From Micromonospora endophytica (GTDB lineage Bacteria > Actinomycetota > Actinomycetes > Mycobacteriales > Micromonosporaceae): a stretch of 53,508 nt of DNA. The translations under genes and the position numbers were made by a program. The notes beneath the pieces were generated by a model that was not told the DNA's origin, ran no database searches, and saw only the letters and a list, made by a program, of their open reading frames with translations. The DNA lies in contig NZ_POTX01000009.1 in NCBI RefSeq assembly GCF_003236305.1, positions 1 through 53,508 on the forward strand. The letters run 5' to 3'. Below are positions 15,119 through 24,516 of the stretch, piece by piece (the stretch's first letter is position 1; each line of letters opens with the position of its first letter).

Positions 15119-17167
15119 TCAGGTGGCGGAGAAGAAGAACCGTTCGCCGTTGCCCACGCCGACGAGAGCTCCAGTGTCAGGGTTGTAATCCCAGACCTTG
15201 CTCGCGATCAACTGCTTGGTGCCAGCGGACCCTGCGGACACCGCCTTTTGGTTAGGGCCCAGGAAGAAGACCGAGCCGTCGCGGTTGTAGTTGAGGAAGA
15301 GGAACTCCTCCCAGTAACCGGCGGACGACTTGTTGGCGATCAGGGCCTTGCTGCCGCTACCCGGTGCCGTCACGTACTTGCCGTTCGCCTGGGCCTTCAG
15401 GGCGAACCAGCCGTAACTGCGGTTGACGATCTCGAACTTCGTCGACTTGGTGACCGACTTGCTACTGGCGACCAGCGGCTTGCTGCCGGCCACGACGTAC
15501 TTGCCGCTGACCTTCGACTTGATGGTGACCACCGGAGCCGGCGCGTCGATGGTGAACTTCTCCGACGTGCCGATGCTGGTCTTGCTCGCCTTCAGCGACG
15601 ACGTGCCGGACGTCGGCGCGGTGACGTACTTGCCGTTGATCTTCGCCTTGAGGCTGACCGTACCGTCGGTGTGGTTGATGATCTGGAACTTGCCCGACGT
15701 GACGATCGTCTTGTGGCTGGCGATCAGCGGCTTGGTGCCATTGCTCGGCGCGACCACGTACCGGCCGGTCGACTTGGAGCGCAGCGCCACCAGGCCGCTT
15801 CCGGCGTCGACGAAGTCGTACCGCTGGGCGGTGCCCAGGCTCTTGCCGTTGTTGACGAGCGCCTTCGTGGTGCTGGCGGCGGTGACGAACTTGCCGTTCG
15901 ACTTGGCCTTGAAGCCGTGCGAGTAGCGCTTCGGCGTGATCGAGCCGACGGTCAGGAGCCGGTCCATCGAGCCCTTGGTGTCGTAGACCGCGCCGGCGAG
16001 GCCGGTGGTGACGATGCGGTCGCGGACCTGCTTCGGGGTCCAGCTCGGGTTGCTCTGCAGCAGCAGCGCCGCCGCGCCCGCCACGTGCGGAGCGGCCATC
16101 GAGGTACCGCTGAACCCGACGCTGCCGGTGTTGTTGTCGTGCCGTGCCGAGACGATGCTCACGCCGGGGGCGAAGATGTCGAGGCACTTGCCGTGGTTCG
16201 AGAAGTTGGCGCGCATGTTGATCTGGTCGGTCGCACCCACGGTGATCGCGTCGGGCACCCGGGCCGGCGACACCTCGCAGGCGTTCCAGTCTTCGTTGCC
16301 GGCAGCGAGCGCGTAGGTGATGCCGGAGTCGATGGAGCGCTTGACGGCATCGTCGAGCACCGGGTCGGCCGAGCCGCCCAGGCTCATGTTGACCACGGCC
16401 GGCTGTTGCGCGTTCGCCGTCACCCAGTCGATGGCGGCGACGATACCTTCCGTGGTGCCCCCGCCATCACAGTCGAGCACCCGTACGGCGACGAGCTTGA
16501 CGCCCTTGGCCACGCCGTACTTCGTGCCACCGATCGTGCCTGCCACGTGCGTGCCGTGACCGTGACAGTCCTCGGCGACGTCGTCCAGGTCGATGAAGTC
16601 GTAGCCGTGGCTGGCCCGGCCGCCGAAGTCCTGGTGGTCGATGTTGATGCCGGTGTCCAGGACGTACGCGGTGACATTGCTGCCGGTGTTCGGGTACTTG
16701 TAGGTCTGGTTCAGCTTCGGCGAGGCCTGGTCGATCCGGTCCAGACCCCAGGACGGCGGGTTGGTCTGGGTGCCGCTGGCCGAGACCCGGCGCACCGGCT
16801 CGACGCGGGCCACGGCGGCGTTCTTCGCGAGCGCCTCCGCCTGCTTGGCGTTCATGGCGACCGAGAAGCCGGTGAGCGCCTTGCCGAACACCTGTCGAAC
16901 GGTGCCACCATTGCTCTTGGTCAGCGCCGCAGCGGTGGCCCGGACGCTGGTGTAGGTGGCCCGCTGGTCCTTCAGGACCACGATGTAGCGATCCGGCACC
17001 ACGCTTGCGCTCGCGCTTGCGCGTGCGCTGTCGCGCGCCTCAGGACGCGACCGGTCCGACGGTTCGGCCGCGGCGGCACCGGCCGAGGCGACGGTCAGGA
17101 TGGACGAGGCGGTGGCGAGGGCGAGCCCTGCCACCGCTGTGCGGCGCAGCACGCCACGGCGTTTCAC
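15119..17167 (-). CDS. Secreted subtilisin-like (S8) serine protease with C-terminal trefoil-type repeats
   Basis: The product has about 682 residues. A twin-Arg-like, Ala-rich signal peptide (KRRGVLRRTAVAGLALATASS...AAAAE) and an I9-type propeptide (DRYIVVLKDQ ... ARVEPV) precede the catalytic domain. The triad is Asp171 (YVLDTGIN), His204 (HGHGTHVAGT) and Ser356 (GFSGTSMAAPHVAG), with the oxyanion Asn at 291 (ALAAGNE). The last 270 residues hold about six repeats centred on GKYVTAP, resembling fascin/actin-crosslinking beta-trefoils, perhaps for binding polymers. The GTG at 17167 has GGGGAG eight bases upstream and places Lys-Arg-Arg at the N-terminus. An earlier in-frame start adds ten acidic residues and is less likely. 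Confidence 0.9.
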   Translation of the reverse strand: MKRRGVLRRTAVAGLALATASSILTVASAGAAAAEPSDRSRPEARDSARASASASVVPDRYIVVLKDQRATYTSVRATAAALTKSNGGTVRQVFGKALTGFSVAMNAKQAEALAKNAAVARVEPVRRVSASGTQTNPPSWGLDRIDQASPKLNQTYKYPNTGSNVTAYVLDTGINIDHQDFGGRASHGYDFIDLDDVAEDCHGHGTHVAGTIGGTKYGVAKGVKLVAVRVLDCDGGGTTEGIVAAIDWVTANAQQPAVVNMSLGGSADPVLDDAVKRSIDSGITYALAAGNEDWNACEVSPARVPDAITVGATDQINMRANFSNHGKCLDIFAPGVSIVSARHDNNTGSVGFSGTSMAAPHVAGAAALLLQSNPSWTPKQVRDRIVTTGLAGAVYDTKGSMDRLLTVGSITPKRYSHGFKAKSNGKFVTAASTTKALVNNGKSLGTAQRYDFVDAGSGLVALRSKSTGRYVVAPSNGTKPLIASHKTIVTSGKFQIINHTDGTVSLKAKINGKYVTAPTSGTSSLKASKTSIGTSEKFTIDAPAPVVTIKSKVSGKYVVAGSKPLVASSKSVTKSTKFEIVNRSYGWFALKAQANGKYVTAPGSGSKALIANKSSAGYWEEFLFLNYNRDGSVFFLGPNQKAVSAGSAGTKQLIASKVWDYNPDTGALVGVGNGERFFFSAT

Positions 17168-17386
17168 TTGATGAACTCCCCGTTCGTCATCGACCAACCG
17201 CTGGCGGTCGGACGGATAGTGGATCGTCCCGCGTCGACAGTCGAGCGATTGGACGTCCCAACATCATGTGACATCGACGCAACGAGGCGCGTCAACCTTT
17301 CGGTCGAAACGTCGGCGTTTCGGCGTAGCGACCTCCGCCGAGTGACCCTCCACAGTGGGAATACCACGAGGTCAGGCGGGGGTCGG

Positions 17387-18847
17387 TCAGCCGAGAATGC
17401 CCTCGTCGCGGGCCCAGCGCAGCAGTTCGGCCTCGGCGGTGTCGCGGTCCAGCGGCCCGCGCTCCAGCCGCAGGTCCTTCAGGTGCTTCCAGGCCCGCCC
17501 GACGATCGGACCCGGCGGTACGCCGAGCAGCTCCATGATCGCGTTGCCGTCGAGATCGGGACGAACCCGGGCCAGATCCTCCTCGGCGGCGATCCGGGCG
17601 ATCCGCTCCTCCAGGGCGTCGTAGTCCGCCGCCAACTGCGCCGCCTTGCGGCGGTTGCGGGTGGTGCAGTCCGACCTGGTCAGTTTGTGCAGCAGCGGCA
17701 GCAGGTCACCGGCGTCGGTGGCGTACCGGCGCACCGCCGAGTCGGTCCACTCGCCCCGGCCGTAGCCGTAGAAGCGCAGGTGCAACCCGACAAGAGCGGT
17801 CACCTTGGCGGTGACCTCCTTCGGATAGCGCAGCGCCTTCATCCGCGCTTTGGTCAACCGCGCGCCGACCACCTCGTGGTGGTGGAAGCTGACCCGGCCG
17901 TCGGAGCCGACCGCCTTGGTGGCCGGTTTACCGACGTCGTGCATCAAGGCTGCCATCCGGAGGATGAAGTCCGGCCCGTCCTGCTCGTACGAGATCGCGT
18001 TGCGTACCACCGTGAGGGTGTGCTCGTAGACGTCCTTGTGCTGGGCGTGCTCGTCGATCTCCAGCTTGAGCCCGGTCAACTCGGGCAGGAACCGCTCGGT
18101 GAGTCCGGTGTCGACAAGCAGGCGCAGCCCGGTGATCGGATCCGCGCCGCAGAGCAGCTTGGTGAACTCGTCGCGGATCCGCTCGGCGGTGATCCGGTCC
18201 AGGTCCGCCGCCATCCGGCTCATCGCCGCGCGGACGTCCGGATGCACCGCGAAGCGCAGTTGCGCGGCGAACCGGGCCGCCCGCAGCATCCGCAGCGGAT
18301 CGTCACCGAACGACTCGGCGGGCGTGCCGGGCGTGCGGATCACCTTCGCGGCCAGGTCGGCCAGCCCGCCGTACGGGTCGGTGAAGCGGTGCTCGGGCAG
18401 GCTGACCGCCATCGCGTTGACGGTGAAGTCCCGCCGCCGCAGGTCCTCGATCAGGCTGGTGCCGTACTCGACCACCGGGTTGCGGGTGACCTGGTCGTAT
18501 GACTCGGCACGGAAGGTGGTGATCTCCAGCCGCAGGCCGTCGCGCTGGCAGCCGATGGTGCCGAACTCGCGGCCGGTCTCCCAGATCGCCTCGGCCCAGC
18601 CACGCAGGATGTCCAGCGTGGCGTCGGGGTGCGCGTCGGTGCAGAAGTCAAGATCCTCGCCGAGCCGACCGAGCAGGGCGTCGCGTACCGAACCCCCCAC
18701 GAGATGCAGTTCGTGGCCGGCGGCGGCGAACCTGCGGCCCAACTCGTCGGCGACCGGGGAGACCCGGAGCAGTTCGGCGACGGCGTTGCGCTGCGCGGCG
18801 GTGAGTTCGCGGCGGTCGGTGGCGTGGGATGCGGCGGCTTCGGACAT
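17387..18847 (-). CDS. pcnA: CCA tRNA nucleotidyltransferase / poly(A) polymerase family
   Basis: This 486-residue enzyme adds or repairs the CCA end of tRNA. The N-terminal nucleotidyltransferase motif is LVGGSVRDALLGRLGEDLDFCTDAHPD, with the metal-binding DxD, followed by RRDFTVNAMAVSL and the RMLRAARFAAQL fold motif. An HD domain follows (AALMHDVGKPATK ... VSFHHHEVVGARL). The same gene lies left of the murJ-sigM-trx block in M. tuberculosis. It is divergent from murJ across about 125 bases. Confidence 0.94.
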   Translation of the reverse strand: MSEAAASHATDRRELTAAQRNAVAELLRVSPVADELGRRFAAAGHELHLVGGSVRDALLGRLGEDLDFCTDAHPDATLDILRGWAEAIWETGREFGTIGCQRDGLRLEITTFRAESYDQVTRNPVVEYGTSLIEDLRRRDFTVNAMAVSLPEHRFTDPYGGLADLAAKVIRTPGTPAESFGDDPLRMLRAARFAAQLRFAVHPDVRAAMSRMAADLDRITAERIRDEFTKLLCGADPITGLRLLVDTGLTERFLPELTGLKLEIDEHAQHKDVYEHTLTVVRNAISYEQDGPDFILRMAALMHDVGKPATKAVGSDGRVSFHHHEVVGARLTKARMKALRYPKEVTAKVTALVGLHLRFYGYGRGEWTDSAVRRYATDAGDLLPLLHKLTRSDCTTRNRRKAAQLAADYDALEERIARIAAEEDLARVRPDLDGNAIMELLGVPPGPIVGRAWKHLKDLRLERGPLDRDTAEAELLRWARDEGILG

Positions 18848-18972
18848 GGGAGCGCCAGCCTATCGGTCCTGGCCGGCATCTCCTCCGCCGGGCGCGGGTA
18901 ACGGGTCTACGTTGACTAAGGTCTGTGGCGTGTGAGCCGGTGCCGGCTCCGGCGTACCCCTTGGAGGCACAG

Positions 18973-20724
18973 ATGAGCGGCGGGCTCTACCGCAGCGCGA
19001 ACGCCGCACAGGGCGGCGCACAGGGCGGCGCGCCCGGTGACGGCGCCACGTTCATCTCCGCCGAGCCGCTGAACCAACCGGCGATGGAGTCGACCGCGCC
19101 GCCGCAGGAGCAGGTGGCGGAGGCCAGCGCCGCGACCAACAGCGCGGTCATGGCGATCGGCAGCCTGGTCAGCCGGGGTACGGGTTTCCTGCGCAACCTG
19201 GTCATCGGTGCCGCGTTGGGCGGCGCGCTGGTGGGCGACGCCTACACCACGGCGCAGATCCTGCCGGGAATGGTCTACGAGTTCCTGCTCGGCGGCATCC
19301 TGACGAGTGTCCTGATTCCGGTGCTGGTCCGCCGGCGCAAGCTGGACAGCGACGGTGGACAGGCGTACGCCCAGCGGCTGCTGACCCTGGCGGTGCTCGC
19401 GCTCGGCGTCGCCGCCGTGCTCGCGGTCGCCCTCGCCGCGCCGCTGACCTGGCTGTACGGGGCGGACGAGTCAGCGCAGGGCTACTCCAAGCTGGTCACC
19501 GCCCTGGCGCAACTCATGCTGCCGATGATCTTCTTCTCCGGCCTGAGCGCGCTGATCAGCGCCGTGCTCAACACCCGGGGCCACTTCGCCGCCCCGATGT
19601 GGGCGCCGATCCTGAACAACCTGGTGGTCATCGGCACCGCCGGCCTGTACATCGCGATCTTCGGTACCGACATCGTCGGGCCGGAGGACATGACCACCGG
19701 CCGGATCCTGCTGATCGGTGGCGGCACCCTGCTCGGGGTGGCCATCCAGGTCGGCGGCCTGTTGCCGGCCCTGCGCAAGGTCGGCTTCCGGTGGAAGCTC
19801 CGCTTCGACTTCCGCAAGCTCGGGCTGGCCGAGCTGGGGCGGCTCGGAGCCTGGATGATCTGCTACGTCGCGGTCAGCCAGGTCGGCCTCATCGTGCTGT
19901 TCAACCTGCTCAACCGGGCCGGCAAGGAGAACGCCGCCGGCCCCCTGATCTACAACAACGTGTTCCTGCTGTTGATGACCGCGCACGGCATCATCGCCGT
20001 GTCGATCATCACCGCCCTGATGCCCCGGATGAGCGCCGCCGCTGCCGACGGCCGCTTCGCCGACCTCGCCGCCGACCTGTCCCGGGGCACCCGCACGGTG
20101 TCGGCGGTGCTCGCCCCGATCGCGGTCTGCTATGCCGTGCTGGCCTCCCCGATCGCGTTCACCCTGTTCCGCTGGGGGGCGTTCAACGAGGACAACGCGA
20201 CAGCCACGTCGCTGGTGCTGGTCGCCGCCGCGCTCGCGTTGGTGCCGTTCGCGATCAGCCAGCTCTTCACCTTCGCCTTCTACGCGCTGCCGGACACCCG
20301 CACCCCGGCGCTGATCAACATTCCGGTGGTGGTGCTCCGGATCGGGGTGCAGGTCGCGCTGTTCCTGATCTTCTCGGCGAGCTTCGCCGGGGCCGGGATG
20401 ATGATCGGCAACGCGGTGTCCTACCTGGCCGCCGCCGTCATCTCCGCGTGGCTGCTGCGGCCCCGGGTGGGACGCATCGGGCTGGGCGCGATCCTGCGTA
20501 CCCTCGGCCGGGTGGCGGTTGCCGCGCTCGGCGCCGCAGTGGCCGGCCTGCTGGTGGTGGCGCTGCTCCCCGGCGACGACACGCCGACGAGGTTGCAGGC
20601 GATCGTGCAGCTGGTGGTCGGCGGAGCGGTGATCGGTGGCAGCTACCTCGGCCTGGCCATGGTGCTGCGGATATCGGAGATCACCGAGGTGGTGGGCATG
20701 GTCCGCCGCCGGCTGGGGCGTTGA
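18973..20724 (+). CDS. murJ: Lipid II flippase MurJ (MviN)
   Basis: This protein of about 583 residues has a roughly 50-residue flexible N-terminus and then about 14 membrane helices. It carries MATE-like MurJ motifs (AIGSLVSRGTGFLRNLVIGAALG, AYTTAQILPGMVYEFLLGGILTSVLIPVLVRR). It flips lipid II across the membrane for peptidoglycan synthesis. The ATG at 18973 has GGAGG six bases upstream; earlier in-frame codons lack one. In M. tuberculosis the MviN protein continues into a pseudokinase domain. Here MurJ stops after the last helix, and the pseudokinase is a separate gene 430 bases downstream. Confidence 0.93.
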   Translation: MSGGLYRSANAAQGGAQGGAPGDGATFISAEPLNQPAMESTAPPQEQVAEASAATNSAVMAIGSLVSRGTGFLRNLVIGAALGGALVGDAYTTAQILPGMVYEFLLGGILTSVLIPVLVRRRKLDSDGGQAYAQRLLTLAVLALGVAAVLAVALAAPLTWLYGADESAQGYSKLVTALAQLMLPMIFFSGLSALISAVLNTRGHFAAPMWAPILNNLVVIGTAGLYIAIFGTDIVGPEDMTTGRILLIGGGTLLGVAIQVGGLLPALRKVGFRWKLRFDFRKLGLAELGRLGAWMICYVAVSQVGLIVLFNLLNRAGKENAAGPLIYNNVFLLLMTAHGIIAVSIITALMPRMSAAAADGRFADLAADLSRGTRTVSAVLAPIAVCYAVLASPIAFTLFRWGAFNEDNATATSLVLVAAALALVPFAISQLFTFAFYALPDTRTPALINIPVVVLRIGVQVALFLIFSASFAGAGMMIGNAVSYLAAAVISAWLLRPRVGRIGLGAILRTLGRVAVAALGAAVAGLLVVALLPGDDTPTRLQAIVQLVVGGAVIGGSYLGLAMVLRISEITEVVGMVRRRLGR

Positions 20725-20776
20725 TCAAACGCTTTGTACGCAGAGTGACAGAGGATCACCAGCCTGGGGACTAACC

Positions 20777-20932
20777 TGTGGATAACCGGGCGCGTCGCCG
20801 CTCAACTGGCGGATCATCCTGTGGATAACCATCCGTACGGCCGAGTATGGTCAGCCGATCGACGGGAACTCGGCCTGACGTCGGATCCGCAACCTGTTCC
20901 GTACCGCCCGTGCGGAGGCCGATTGTGGACAG
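20777..20932. promoter_or_regulatory. DnaA-box cluster upstream of the pseudokinase gene
   Basis: Two perfect boxes, TGTGGATAA (20777-20785 and 20820-20828, 43 bases apart and in the same orientation), and one near match, TGTGGACAG (20924-20932), lie in the 431-base murJ-pseudokinase gap. The rest of the gap shows no gene. Binding of DnaA here is inference. Confidence 0.6.
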
Positions 20933-21155
20933 CCTCTAGATTGGCGTGGTGCATGTGCCAGCAACACGGCGGACCGGGGCCGTAACGGGACGAGCGCGCC
21001 CAAGGTGTGAACTGCGCCCCGGTGACGGCGGGAAGATGACATGTCGGGGAGACGGCCAACCCAGGTAAGGTCGCTCTCGACGGGAACGACAGGCACCGGC
21101 GCGCGCCGTGCCGAGCCGGTCGCCCGGTGCCAGACGAAGGCGGAGCGGGAATCAG

Positions 21156-22757
21156 ATGCCCAGCAGCGCGGGTCCATCGATCGACAAGATCACCGAGGGA
21201 GGACGGGTGACCCAGGTCGGCGAGGGTCAGGACGCGGACGAGAGCGCTCCGCCGGTCATGACCTTCGGTGCTCCGGTGGCCGGTGAGATCCTCGCCGAAC
21301 GGTACGAGCTGGTCGAGCACATCAACAACGACAGCGCGGGCCGGTTGGTCTGGCGCGGTGTCGACGTCGTGTTGCGTCGGCCTGTCGCGGTCGTCATGCG
21401 CTACCCAGGCGGCGATTCCGCCACCGAGATGCTCCAGGCGGCCGTCGCGGCCAGTCGGGTGGTCCACCCCAACCTCGTCGGCGTCTACGACGCGATCGAC
21501 GAGGCCGAGCGCGCCTACGTGGTGCGGGAGTGGGTCGACGGACGTTCGCTGCGGGAACTCGTCGCGGACGGGCCGCTGGACGCCGGCCGGGCCACCGCGG
21601 TCGGCAACGCGGTCGCCAGCGCACTGGCCGCCGTGCACGCCACCGGCATGGTGCACGGCAACGTGCACCCGGGCACCGTGATGATCAGCGACGACGGCCG
21701 GGTGGTGCTCGCGGACGCCCGCACCGATGGCGCCGACAGCCAGGAGAACGACGTCCGGGCGGTCGGCGGCATCCTCTACCACGCCCTGACCGGGCACTGG
21801 CCGCACGCCGAGGCACCGCTGCATGGTGCCACCGCCGGGCACGGCCGGGCCGCCATCCCCGACGCCGTACGCGACGCGAACGGCGCGGCGGCGGCGCCGC
21901 GTCAGGTCCGGGCCGGCGTGCCGGCCTATCTCGACGATCTGACGATGGACCTGCTCGACGACAGTGTCGCGCCGCCCTCGTCGGACGTGTTGGCAGCGGA
22001 ACTGGCCCGGCTCGACGTGCCCGCCGACGACGACTACCTGGACAGCAACGGCCCGCTGCGCTTCGCCGCCGAGCCGGGTGAGGAGCCGTCGCCGCTGGCC
22101 GCGGCAGGTGGGCGCAAGGTCGCCTTCGGCATCGCCGGCCTGCTGGCGGTGGCCCTGATCGGCCTGATCATCGGTATCAGCACGTTGGGCGGCGAGAGCG
22201 ACGACCCGAAGACCGATCCGGTGGCCGCGCCCAGCCAGAGTCCGTCGGCCAGCTCGGCACCGGCGGCACCGGCCGTCCGGGACCTGAAGATCAGTGCTGC
22301 CCGGATCATCGACCCGGACAGCCGCAACCGCAGCGAGGTCCGCGACGCCGAGAAGGTCTTCGACGGCAACCGGGACGAGGGCTGGTCGACCGAGACCTAC
22401 CCGACCAGCAACTTCGGCGACTTCAAGCGGGGCATGGGCGTCTGGATCGACCTCGGCGAAGAGCGCACGATCAAGTCGGTGCAGGTCAACCTCTCCGCCC
22501 CGGGCGCCTCGGCGGAACTGCTCACCGGCACGGTCACCGGCCAGTCCAACGAGAGCGGCGACAAGCGCGTTCTGGACGAGTTCAAGAAGAACCGGATCGG
22601 GCAGCCCTTCGAGGAGCACGACGGCACCACGATGACCTTCAACGGTTTCGACGCCGATCAGAAGTACCGCTACCTGCTGTTCTGGATCACCGAGCTGCCC
22701 TCGAACGGAAACGGCTACAAGGTCGGCGTCCAGGAGATGACGGTCCAGGGGTCGTGA
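21156..22757 (+). CDS. Membrane pseudokinase with extracellular carbohydrate-binding-like domain (separate C-terminal half of MviN)
   Basis: The product has about 533 residues. Residues 45-290 have a Ser/Thr-kinase fold (AERYELVEHINNDSAGRLVWRGVD, VVREWVDGRSLRELV), but the catalytic HRD loop is HGN (168-170), DFG is replaced (VLADAR), and the VAIK Lys is missing (VAVVMR), so it is a pseudokinase. A membrane helix (about 322-344) and a Ser/Pro/Ala linker lead to a discoidin/jelly-roll-like outer domain (VFDGNRDEGWSTETYPTSNFG...GVWIDLGEERTIKSVQVNL). In M. tuberculosis MviN the equivalent module binds FhaA and restrains peptidoglycan synthesis. A GTG at 21207 is an alternative start. The stop codon overlaps the sigM start. 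Confidence 0.88.
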   Translation: MPSSAGPSIDKITEGGRVTQVGEGQDADESAPPVMTFGAPVAGEILAERYELVEHINNDSAGRLVWRGVDVVLRRPVAVVMRYPGGDSATEMLQAAVAASRVVHPNLVGVYDAIDEAERAYVVREWVDGRSLRELVADGPLDAGRATAVGNAVASALAAVHATGMVHGNVHPGTVMISDDGRVVLADARTDGADSQENDVRAVGGILYHALTGHWPHAEAPLHGATAGHGRAAIPDAVRDANGAAAAPRQVRAGVPAYLDDLTMDLLDDSVAPPSSDVLAAELARLDVPADDDYLDSNGPLRFAAEPGEEPSPLAAAGGRKVAFGIAGLLAVALIGLIIGISTLGGESDDPKTDPVAAPSQSPSASSAPAAPAVRDLKISAARIIDPDSRNRSEVRDAEKVFDGNRDEGWSTETYPTSNFGDFKRGMGVWIDLGEERTIKSVQVNLSAPGASAELLTGTVTGQSNESGDKRVLDEFKKNRIGQPFEEHDGTTMTFNGFDADQKYRYLLFWITELPSNGNGYKVGVQEMTVQGS

Positions 22758-23431
22758 CGGTCAGCGACCTCGACCTGTTGCACGCCCACGTGGCTGGCGA
22801 CCGGGACGCGTTCGCTGAACTCTTCCACCGCCACCGCGACCGACTCTGGGCGGTCGCCCTGCGTACGCTCGGTGACCGCGAGGAGGCGGCGGACGCCCTC
22901 CAGGACGCGCTGTTGTCCGCGCACCGTGCCGCCGGACGGTTCCGAGGTGATTCCGCCGTCACCACCTGGCTGCACCGGATCGTGGTGAACGCCTGCCTGG
23001 ACCGGATTCGGCGCCGGCAGGCCCACCCCACGGTGCCGCTGCCCGACGGGGCCCGTGACGCGGATGACAGCACCGGTGGCGTCGAGCCGGCCGCCCCGGT
23101 ACGCGACCACGACACCGCGATGGTGGTACGCGACGCCCTGGCCACGCTTCCGGTCGAACAACGAGCCGCTCTCGTCCTGGTCGACGTGCAGGGGTATCCG
23201 GTCGCCGACGTCGCCCGGATGCTCGGCGTGGCCGAGGGAACGGTGAAGAGCCGATGCTCGCGGGGTCGGGCCCGGTTGGCGATCCTGCTCGGGCACCTGC
23301 GCACCGGCAGCGAGGACTTTCCCGGTGTCGTCGGGGTGCCGGCGGTCACCCCGGGGAACCCGGGAGCGTCCCACGGCGTCCGATCAGGGTCGGGGCGCGC
23401 CCAGCCGGGTGCCAGTCAGGAGGAAGCGTGA
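22754..23431 (+). CDS. sigM: ECF RNA polymerase sigma factor, SigM-like
   Basis: This 225-residue protein has sigma region 2 (DAFAELFHRHRDRLWAVALRTLGDREEAADALQDALLSAHR) and region 4 (LPVEQRAALVLVDVQGYPVADVARMLGVAEGTVKSRCSRGRARL). The C-terminal 40 residues are low-complexity. The GTG start overlaps the pseudokinase stop codon, and its own stop overlaps the anti-sigma start (GTGA), so all three are coupled. The order murJ/pseudokinase-sigM-rsmA-trxB-trxA matches M. tuberculosis. Confidence 0.92.
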   Translation: MTVSDLDLLHAHVAGDRDAFAELFHRHRDRLWAVALRTLGDREEAADALQDALLSAHRAAGRFRGDSAVTTWLHRIVVNACLDRIRRRQAHPTVPLPDGARDADDSTGGVEPAAPVRDHDTAMVVRDALATLPVEQRAALVLVDVQGYPVADVARMLGVAEGTVKSRCSRGRARLAILLGHLRTGSEDFPGVVGVPAVTPGNPGASHGVRSGSGRAQPGASQEEA

Positions 23432-24456
23432 GTACCGGGGAGTTCAGCGGGGTCGACCTCGACCTGCTCGCCGACTACCTCGGCGGTGCGCTGGAGGGCA
23501 CCCCGGAGGAGGTCGACGTCGCCCGCCTCGTCGCGGAGGACCCGGCCTGGGCACGGGCTCACGCGGCGCTCGCCCCGGCGGTCACCGACACCCGTGCCGA
23601 CCTCGCCACGTTCGGCGAACCGGCGCTGGAGATGCCGGCGGAGGTCGCCGACCGCATCCTCGCCGCCCTGGCCACCGCCGAGCCGCCCGAGTCGGCGTCG
23701 AGCGAGACTCTCACGTCGGCGTCGACCGATGTGAAGCCAGCCCCGGTTCCGGCCCAGCCACTCGGTGGACCCCGGCGACCGGGCCGCACCCTGCGGCCGA
23801 GTCACGAGTGGAAGATGCCCACGCACCCGGGCCGACGCCGCCGGTGGGCCCGGGTCGCCGGCCCGGTCGCGCTCGCTGCCGCAGCCGTGGTCGGGCTGGG
23901 CGCGCTGCAACTGTCCGGGCAGCACCAGAGCAGTAGCGGGCAGGCGGACACCGCCCTGAGCGATCACGGCACCGGTCCGGTCCGGGCGGAGGAGAACGAG
24001 CCGCAGATCGCCCGCGAGGGAACGTCGGCATCCGGCGGGCTGCCCGCCTCGGGGGGCAACCACACCCCCTACCGGATCGCCGCGCCGCCGGAGCGCACCG
24101 GCACCGACTACACCGCCGACGAACTGACGAAGGCGAATGCCCTGCCGAAGATCACACAGTTCTCCAGCAGCGAGGCGCAGGCCGCTACGCCGGACGAGCG
24201 TACGGCCGACGGCGGTGACCTGGCCCGGCTCGACGACCAGACGGCGTTGAGCGCCTGCCTGGCCGAGATCGGCACCGAACACGGCGGTGGGCCGGTCACC
24301 TTCGACGTCGTCGACTACGCCCGCTTCCAGGGGCTGCCGGCGCTGGTCGTACGCTTCACCGACAGCTCCGGCGCCCGGTGGGCGTGGGTCAGCGGGCCCG
24401 AGTGCGGTGTCCCCGGGTCCGGCTCGGACACCCGTTACCGCACGCGGGTAGGGTGA
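23428..24456 (+). CDS. rsmA: Anti-sigma-M factor (single-pass membrane protein)
   Basis: This protein of about 342 residues has an acidic N-terminal anti-sigma-like domain (GVDLDLLADYLGGALEGTPEEVDVARLVAEDPAWARAH), one membrane helix near 142-163 (ARVAGPVALAAAAVVGLGAL) and an outer domain of about 180 residues without a recognised fold. The GTG overlaps the sigM stop codon. Position and topology identify it as the membrane anti-sigma partner of SigM; sequence similarity in such domains is low, so context carries weight. The Zn-binding HX3CX2C motif is absent. Confidence 0.85.
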   Translation: MSTGEFSGVDLDLLADYLGGALEGTPEEVDVARLVAEDPAWARAHAALAPAVTDTRADLATFGEPALEMPAEVADRILAALATAEPPESASSETLTSASTDVKPAPVPAQPLGGPRRPGRTLRPSHEWKMPTHPGRRRRWARVAGPVALAAAAVVGLGALQLSGQHQSSSGQADTALSDHGTGPVRAEENEPQIAREGTSASGGLPASGGNHTPYRIAAPPERTGTDYTADELTKANALPKITQFSSSEAQAATPDERTADGGDLARLDDQTALSACLAEIGTEHGGGPVTFDVVDYARFQGLPALVVRFTDSSGARWAWVSGPECGVPGSGSDTRYRTRVG

Positions 24457-24516
24457 TTTCGTAGTCACCGGACGTTTGGCCGTCCACGTGACGTGACCCA
24501 CCGGATGACCGGCTCG

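Noticed and set aside
14933..18502. 1189-codon open frame on the plus strand
   Set aside because: It runs antisense to the protease and pcnA genes and has no recognisable domain.
20814..22619. 601-codon minus-strand frame
   Set aside because: Antisense to the pseudokinase gene; no motifs.
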